Shown here: piece by piece, positions 5,049 through 9,093 of the stretch | Numbering within the stretch: position 1 is the first letter of the stretch | Layout of the letters: each line of letters starts with the position of its first letter | NCBI GenBank assembly: GCA_021780795.1 | Contig: JAJXYA010000227.1 | Location: forward strand, 1-9,093 | From: Bacillota bacterium | Lineage (GTDB): Bacteria; Bacillota_A; Clostridia; Clostridiales; Clostridiaceae | Length of the DNA stretch: 9,093 nucleotides | Direction: 5' to 3' | The notes under the pieces: model-generated | Databases searched by the model: none | Told to the model about the DNA's origin: nothing | The model's input: only the letters and a program-made list of their open reading frames with translations | Made by a program: the position numbers and the translations under genes

Positions 5049-7031
5049 TCAGTGATTGCATCTTAGATAACCTAGTATCTCGTATAATACTCGAATATCA
5101 ATCTCGTTATATTTTATCACATCAATCATATCTGGGTGGTCTTGGGCGTGTCCAGTATATTCACTCTGATATACCTTCCATGCAGCCACCATGGCTGACA
5201 TTCCATCAGAACATATCGAATCTTCATCCCAGCATGTTGATATAAATTTATGTTTATACATGGCCTTGGCAATATTTTTTAATGAAAAGCTAAAACAATC
5301 TTTGATGACAATCGGTTCATTTTTGAACAGCAACATTAGATCCATCCAATTTGCATTTATAGAGATATTATGTCTGGTAGACATTTTTTCAACTAGATTT
5401 TTTTCTGCAGATGACCAATGTATCAATCGAGGAAAGGATACATTTCTAGAGACACAGATATCAGTGATATAATTTATCATTCCGGTATAAATCTCTTTTT
5501 CGCCTGCAAATGACAAGCCTCGAGATGTAAAATTTTTATATACAAATTCGTTTCCATTCCAATGGCTAACACCAATCATTATCACTATATTATAATTGTT
5601 ACATTTCATCGTGCTTGAAATACCAAAAATATCATTTTCATATACAGTGGACGGAATATCGTCAATGATATCACTACAAGTTTCAAAATCGATATAAAAT
5701 TCAATGGGTTCAATTATTCTCCACATGTACATGTTTGATTGTATCTTTTTTGGAAGGATCAAATCATTATTTTGACGGTTTATATTTATTATAGGTTCCA
5801 ATATTCTTGGTATACATATACTGGTATCCTTAAACTTTAGAGTCTTGATCGAAAATTTTGGGTCATCCCAAGAATATATACCCTGCTCCAAACAATAGTC
5901 CCGATGCTTGGTACCGACCATCCATAGGCTGGTAATCTCTTTATTCTTGTCTGCAATCTTTTTCTTGATATCATATTGATCAAATCTCGCCGACATGTTG
6001 GGGTATAATTCTGGTCTTGACAATGGAAAAGTATCGATATTCCATTTACTAGCAGATGGTTTTCTAACATTTTTCACCCATTTTATCGCCTCTCTACTCT
6101 TTGTCTCGTACATGTGATCACGACCATTATACTCTATAACCCCCAATTTTTCAAAACAGGTATTTCCACAATACTCGTCTCCTTGGGATATATAACGATA
6201 CCGTCTTCCAAGCAGATAGGTACACGGAGGAGTGTACCCTTGGATATTTCCTATAGCCTGATTATAGATCCACAACTGGGTCTTGTATGCAGGTATCCTT
6301 CCGATATTCAATACATTTATTCCATTGGCACATAGATTCAATGTACTAAATTTTATATCTATAACCCGATAATGATATTTTGACAGATTTGGAGCTTGGA
6401 TATCAATGTCCTTTTTTTCTAGATAGCTAGTCTTGGTAATCTTGTTTATATAGTCTGAACGTACAAGTAGATCTATTATACCATAGGTCTTGTTTTTTAC
6501 ATCATGTACACATGCATTGTGAATTATAGGAGTGCATTTTTTCATCTCATTCACAGTCTGCTCCACACTAGATTGCAACTTGGGATCACACTCGGCCAGA
6601 CTGACAAGAGCCTTTTTGAATCTTTTTTTCAATAGGTTTACAACATTTTTTTCAAATATCTTGCCCTGATCTTTGAGAATTGTATACAAGTCTTGAGGAT
6701 TGGTATTTACAATAGGACTAGCTACATTATTTACACTAGGATTATTTACGTTGGTATTATTTAAACTAGGACTAGCTACACTAGTGCTTATTGTATATTT
6801 TTTATTTTCACCATAGAGATCTAGCCAATCTACAAGAGAGTCACGCATCATATAATTACGCGTGCTGGTGGCTGGGATCCATTCTGTGCCCCATTTTGCA
6901 TTTTGTGGTGCTGTGCAGTTTTCTATACATATTCTTTTTACACAGAGAGAATCTCTTCTCGGTGAATAATCTTTATCACATGAAGAATCTGGTGCATTGC
7001 TTTTTCTCTTGCCGAGAAGAGATGTTGACAT
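5049..7031 (-). CDS. Two-domain nuclease: PD-(D/E)XK (RecB/Cas4-like) plus RNase H-like
   Basis: The 660-residue protein begins with a basic, low-complexity region that includes degenerate S-P-S-L-N-N-T-N-V-N-N repeats (about 85-110). A PD-(D/E)XK nuclease core follows: helix 115-140, G-I-I-D187, then V-I-D225-I-K227 and the Q252-x3-Y256 motif. A linker leads to an RNase H-like 3'-5' exonuclease fold: F-Y-I-D448-F-E450, I-H-W-S-S-A-E (537-543), D564-L-M-L-L-F, and Y-N-E-I-D645. These fit a DEDD arrangement. The order resembles the TM0106/YprB-type RecB plus RNase_H_2 fusions found in bacteria, archaea and giant viruses, with roles in DNA or RNA processing. The TGA stop is followed directly by TAA. 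It is transcribed divergently from the SLOG gene across 65 bp. Confidence 0.85.
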   Translation of the reverse strand: MSTSLLGKRKSNAPDSSCDKDYSPRRDSLCVKRICIENCTAPQNAKWGTEWIPATSTRNYMMRDSLVDWLDLYGENKKYTISTSVASPSLNNTNVNNPSVNNVASPIVNTNPQDLYTILKDQGKIFEKNVVNLLKKRFKKALVSLAECDPKLQSSVEQTVNEMKKCTPIIHNACVHDVKNKTYGIIDLLVRSDYINKITKTSYLEKKDIDIQAPNLSKYHYRVIDIKFSTLNLCANGINVLNIGRIPAYKTQLWIYNQAIGNIQGYTPPCTYLLGRRYRYISQGDEYCGNTCFEKLGVIEYNGRDHMYETKSREAIKWVKNVRKPSASKWNIDTFPLSRPELYPNMSARFDQYDIKKKIADKNKEITSLWMVGTKHRDYCLEQGIYSWDDPKFSIKTLKFKDTSICIPRILEPIININRQNNDLILPKKIQSNMYMWRIIEPIEFYIDFETCSDIIDDIPSTVYENDIFGISSTMKCNNYNIVIMIGVSHWNGNEFVYKNFTSRGLSFAGEKEIYTGMINYITDICVSRNVSFPRLIHWSSAEKNLVEKMSTRHNISINANWMDLMLLFKNEPIVIKDCFSFSLKNIAKAMYKHKFISTCWDEDSICSDGMSAMVAAWKVYQSEYTGHAQDHPDMIDVIKYNEIDIRVLYEILGYLRCNH

Positions 7032-7096
7032 CTATAATAATAAATGAAATTTCTAGACCTTTTTCATTTCAACATACTTTGTGGCTTTGAGGTTAA
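7032..7096. promoter_or_regulatory. Divergent promoter region, nuclease / SLOG genes
   Basis: This 65-bp gap holds the starts of two opposing genes. An inverted repeat TGAAAT (7045-7050) / ATTTCA (7066-7071) gives each strand an AAATGAAA-type motif. No palindrome of the 3'-end type is present, as expected for a region with two 5' ends. Confidence 0.4.
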
Positions 7097-7447
7097 ATGA
7101 AAATTCTTGTATGTGGAAGTAGGGATTATAACAATTATGAAAAAATATTTTTAGTGATAGAAAAATACATGACAGATGATCTGACAATCATCTCTGGAGG
7201 AGCTACCGGAGCTGACAGTATCGCAAAAGAGATATGTACCGAGTATGATATAAAATATATAGAGTATGTGGCCGAGTGGAGCAAGTATGGTAAAAGGGCT
7301 GGACCTATTAGAAATTCCAGAATGCTAAAGGAAAATCCAGACCTAGTACTTGCATTTTCATCAAGGTCAGAATTGACAATCGGTACTAGAGACACTGTCG
7401 AAAAGGCAAAAAGGTTGGGTATCAAGATAAAGATTTTTACTGCGTAA
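7097..7447 (+). CDS. SLOG-superfamily protein (DUF2493/YspA-like)
   Basis: The 116-residue product is a single Rossmann-like SLOG domain. The motifs run in order: V-C-G-S-R-D-Y (5-11), I-S-G-G-A-T-G-A-D-S-I-A (32-43), then G-K-R-A-G-P-I-R-N-S-R-M-L, the loop typical of DUF2493, and A-F (strand). Family members bind nucleotides or NAD-derived ligands and are common in phages and large DNA viruses, sometimes in defence or nucleotide-signalling settings. The ligand cannot be read here. The length is complete for the family. The last codons, for F-T-A, and the stop lie inside a palindrome. It converges on the 7491-7835 gene. Confidence 0.85.
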   Translation: MKILVCGSRDYNNYEKIFLVIEKYMTDDLTIISGGATGADSIAKEICTEYDIKYIEYVAEWSKYGKRAGPIRNSRMLKENPDLVLAFSSRSELTIGTRDTVEKAKRLGIKIKIFTA

Positions 7448-7450
7448 AAA
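7434..7450. terminator. Palindrome overlapping the end of the SLOG gene
   Basis: TTTTTAC-TGC-GTAAAAA includes the TAA stop (7445-7447) and the last sense codons. The convergent gene ends 41 bp beyond it, so both may use it. Confidence 0.7.
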
Positions 7451-7465
7451 TTACTCACCTTGTTT

Positions 7466-7513
7466 GTATACCTTTCTTACTCGTATACCTCTACTCATTA
7501 CATTCGTATACCT
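7466..7513. repeat. Three copies of GTATACCT near two gene ends
   Basis: GTATACCT occurs at 7466, 7483 and 7506, between the end of the SLOG gene and inside the 3' end of the convergent ORF. GTATAC is self-complementary. Significance unknown. Confidence 0.6.
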
Positions 7514-7835
7514 CTGCGCTCTTTAGAAAAGAGGGTGGGAATTTTTGACCGACAAATGGTATAAATGTGGTCTCTGGATTTAGGTACAAGATTATCAACA
7601 ACTCTTTAAAGTATTCACTTAGATATTTACAATTGTATTTGAGGGCTCCATTTACAAGCATTGGAGGTAGCTTTACATTTCTATCTATACGAGTTAGGGA
7701 CAACATATCATAGTCTCGATATAAAATGTCAGAATTAAATGCCTCTTTTCCATACTTTTCCTCTAATTGATATAGATTCAATGTAAAAATATCTCTATTT
7801 TCAATAGCCCTAGATATTGTATCTCTTCGTTCCAT
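7491..7835 (-). CDS. Hypothetical protein (114 aa)
   Basis: I do not recognise this protein. The N-terminus is basic and polar (M-E-R-R-D-T). A probable helical region spans 8-35, and D-Y-D-M-L-S-L-T-R-I-D-R-N occurs at about 41-53. The hydrophobic stretch F-K-E-L-L-I-I-L-Y-L (76-85) is short for a membrane helix, and the protein ends P-S-F-L-K-S-A-E-V-Y. No metal-binding or catalytic pattern stands out. It starts divergently from the phosphoesterase gene, with AAAAAATGAA at 7880-7871 on its strand. It ends TAG and converges on the SLOG gene. The frame is open throughout and the intergenic structure is normal, so it is likely a real gene. Function unknown. Confidence 0.7.
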   Translation of the reverse strand: MERRDTISRAIENRDIFTLNLYQLEEKYGKEAFNSDILYRDYDMLSLTRIDRNVKLPPMLVNGALKYNCKYLSEYFKELLIILYLNPETTFIPFVGQKFPPSFLKSAEVYECNE

Positions 7836-7870
7836 TTTATACGCTATTGATAGAATATAATAATATCATT

Positions 7871-7880
7871 TTCATTTTTT
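7871..7880 (-). promoter_or_regulatory. AAAAAATGAA element upstream of 7835
   Basis: On the minus strand it ends 35 nt before the ATG at 7835. It is the same 10-mer as upstream of 2242, 3279 and 3385, but further from the start. Confidence 0.35.
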
Positions 7881-7893
7881 ACTTTGTAAAAAA
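7875..7893. repeat. Palindrome in a divergent 5' region
   Basis: TTTTTTAC-TTT-GTAAAAAA has the longest stem (8 bp) of the series. It lies between two gene starts (7835 and 7948), not at a gene end, and overlaps the AAAAAATGAA element. Confidence 0.6.
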
Positions 7894-7902
7894 TTTGCGT
7901 TG

Positions 7903-7919
7903 CAATTTTATGAAAATTG
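7903..7919. promoter_or_regulatory. Mirrored AAAATTG element between divergent genes
   Basis: CAATTTT-ATG-AAAATTG puts AAAATTG on both strands. The plus-strand copy extends to AAAATTGA (7913-7920), like the mimivirus-type early promoter motif, 27 nt before the ATG at 7948. The minus-strand copy is followed by C, not A, and lies 67 nt before its ATG. Confidence 0.45.
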
Positions 7920-7947
7920 AAAATATTTATACCAATCATGTCTGGTA

Positions 7948-8904
7948 ATGGAAATAAAGACTGTATTGGTTATTGGAGATACTCATTTTAGATCCAAATT
8001 TTATAACCAAGGTCTTGAATTGATAAAAAAATGTACAAGGATTGCACAAAGAAAAAAACCAGATATTATAGTCGCCTTGGGAGATATTCTTCATACACAT
8101 GCTGATACTCGGCAGGCTGAATATGAATTGGCAGAAAAATTTATTCGAGGTCTGTCATCTGTATCTCGGTTGTATATAATTATGGGTAATCATGATTATA
8201 TAAATAATTCTCAATATCTCACCGATAAACATTTTTTCAACCCATTCAAAAAATGGCCAAATGTCACAATAGTTGATACCGTTATTCGAGATCAAGATTT
8301 GGTTTTTTGCCCGTATGTACAGAATGACAAATTTTTTCAGGCCCTTGACAATGTGGAATGGAAGAATGCAAAATGTATATTTTCCCATATCGAGATAAGA
8401 GGAGCGGTAATGAGAGACCAGGGATCCAAGTGGTCAAAAAAATATCCACTACTAGTATCTGGACATATTCATAAAAAACAATGGCTAGGTAAAAATGTAT
8501 ACTATCCTGGATCCTCTAGTCAAGTAAATTGTGATGAAGATCCAGAAAAAATTATAGCTCTTATAAATATTGAAAATGGACACGTCAAAGAGATTCCATT
8601 AAAAATTTCTGGTATCAGACTGATAAAGACTAGTATTTCCGGCCTTGATGATGTAAAAATCCAAGACGAGATACACCAGGTAAAGATAAAATTGGAATGT
8701 ACAGATGACCAATTTCAAACTTTACAATCTAGCAAAAAATATAAAAAATTAAAAAAGGTGGTTCAATTTGATATCGATAGAATAGAGACTGAACAACCAA
8801 TAGATATCAAGACTGATACTCATACATTCCAAGATATTCTATTGGAATTGATATCAAAGACAGATTATCATACCCAAGAGATATTTAATTCTCTGGATAT
8901 CTAG
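7948..8904 (+). CDS. SbcD/Mre11-like metallophosphoesterase (nuclease)
   Basis: The 318-residue product carries all calcineurin-like phosphoesterase motifs in order: G-D11-T-H13-F, G-D46-I-L-H, G-N81-H82-D, S-H147-I-E-I, S-G-H173-I-H175 and the closing Y-P-G-S-S-S-Q. These residues bind the two metal ions. Layout and length match SbcD/Mre11-type DNA nucleases, as in phage T4 gp47, which trim DNA ends with an SbcC/Rad50-type ATPase. No such partner is in the window. The C-terminal ~110 residues correspond to the capping and partner-binding part. An ATG at 7938 in another frame precedes the start at 7948 but yields only a short reading; 7948 begins directly with the first catalytic strand. A palindrome directly follows the TAG. 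Confidence 0.9.
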   Translation: MEIKTVLVIGDTHFRSKFYNQGLELIKKCTRIAQRKKPDIIVALGDILHTHADTRQAEYELAEKFIRGLSSVSRLYIIMGNHDYINNSQYLTDKHFFNPFKKWPNVTIVDTVIRDQDLVFCPYVQNDKFFQALDNVEWKNAKCIFSHIEIRGAVMRDQGSKWSKKYPLLVSGHIHKKQWLGKNVYYPGSSSQVNCDEDPEKIIALINIENGHVKEIPLKISGIRLIKTSISGLDDVKIQDEIHQVKIKLECTDDQFQTLQSSKKYKKLKKVVQFDIDRIETEQPIDIKTDTHTFQDILLELISKTDYHTQEIFNSLDI

Positions 8905-8921
8905 CTTTTACAACGTAAAAG
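8905..8921. terminator. Shared palindrome with compensatory C/G pair
   Basis: CTTTTAC-AAC-GTAAAAG abuts the TAG of the phosphoesterase gene and lies 9 bp from the stop of the convergent partial gene. Its outer pair is C-G instead of T-A; both arms changed together, which favours a real hairpin. Confidence 0.7.
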
Positions 8922-8930
8922 TTAATTTTT

Positions 8931-9092
8931 TTAATACTCTAATAGATATAACAATAATTCATTGGGTATCTCGCTCAATATACTAAAATTTAGTCTAGAT
9001 AAGAATGTATCTATGTAAAAAGAATTGTTAACAAAATATTTGGCAAATATTGGTGTCCATTTATTAATTCGATATAAATTATCTACTATATC
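8931..9092 (-). CDS. C-terminal end of an unknown protein (partial, 5' cut by window edge)
   Basis: An open frame enters on the minus strand from the right edge and ends at TAA 8933-8931, giving 53 residues. The segment is rich in Asn, Leu, Ile, Phe and Tyr and ends I-P-N-E-L-L-L-Y-L-L-E-Y. That ending loosely resembles the 'LP.EI...IL.yL' F-box-type helix found in viral proteins, but at the C-terminus; I would not name it on that basis. Its convergent position and the shared palindrome with the phosphoesterase gene support it as a real gene end. Confidence 0.6.
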   Translation of the reverse strand, partial: DIVDNLYRINKWTPIFAKYFVNNSFYIDTFLSRLNFSILSEIPNELLLYLLEY

Positions 9093-9093
9093 A

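Noticed and set aside
5046..5051. TGA at the end of the two-domain nuclease as a C-terminal Sec codon (TGA then TAA)
   Set aside because: No SECIS-like core is seen downstream; only the standard palindrome and then the convergent gene follow. A tandem stop explains it.
6711..6790. CRISPR-like or tandem DNA repeat
   Set aside because: The degenerate repeats encode an Asn/Ser/Val-rich linker in the nuclease gene, with no regular spacer pattern.
8931..8979. C-terminal F-box/PRANC domain in the partial minus-strand gene
   Set aside because: Only a short leucine-rich ending supports it, too little for a domain call without the rest of the protein.

Overview
The window looks like a piece of a large AT-rich eukaryotic DNA virus (Nucleocytoviricota type), judged from sequence alone. 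It has densely packed genes on both strands, intergenic gaps mostly of 20-180 bp, no introns, and short A/T-stemmed palindromes (core TTTTTAC-loop-GTAAAAA) at most gene 3' ends. It also carries a repair/nuclease gene set typical of such viruses: the C-terminus of a family X-like DNA polymerase, a PD-(D/E)XK plus RNase H-like protein, an SbcD/Mre11-type phosphoesterase, a SLOG protein and a CxxC zinc-ribbon protein. I cannot assign a virus family; one AAAATTGA element resembles the mimivirus-type early promoter.

The standout is a selenoprotein at 2419-3279 on the minus strand. A naive reading splits it into two ORFs separated by one in-frame TGA at 2791-2793. Read through, it is a single 286-residue protein related to iodothyronine deiodinases and their protist homologues. 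The TGA falls exactly at the catalytic selenocysteine (S-L-S-U-P-P-F-L-A-R) and a deiodinase-like E-A-H follows. Just past its TAA stop, at 2411-2350 on the same strand, is what looks like a complete eukaryotic SECIS element: two 9-bp helices, an AUGA/UGAU non-Watson-Crick core, and an apical loop with AAA 11 nt after the core. The transcript-end hairpin lies beyond the SECIS, so the mRNA would keep it. The host is therefore expected to have eukaryotic selenocysteine machinery.

Layout. 1-124: 3' end of a PolX-like gene. 181-1205: two tandem paralogues of unknown function (159 and 166 aa) with nearly identical ends and diverged middles. 1202-1750: cupin-fold protein. 1820-2242 (minus): short methyltransferase-like protein. 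2350-3279 (minus): deiodinase-like selenoprotein and its SECIS. 3385-3930: zinc-ribbon protein with five MEQ[AS]QF[KR] repeats. 3952-5022: DUF3820-like N-terminus, charged coiled coil and nuclease-like C-terminus. 5049-7031 (minus): two-domain nuclease. 7097-7447: SLOG protein. 7491-7835 (minus): unknown. 7948-8904: SbcD/Mre11-like phosphoesterase. 8931-9092 (minus): 3' end of an unknown gene.

Regulation visible in the sequence: convergent pairs share one palindrome between their stops. A 10-mer AAAAAATGAA occurs at several gene starts. The two minus-strand genes starting at 2242 and 3279 have the same 16-mer at the same distance from their ATGs. Functionally the window combines DNA repair/nucleic-acid processing with one redox selenoenzyme; nothing seen links the selenoprotein directly to the nucleases.
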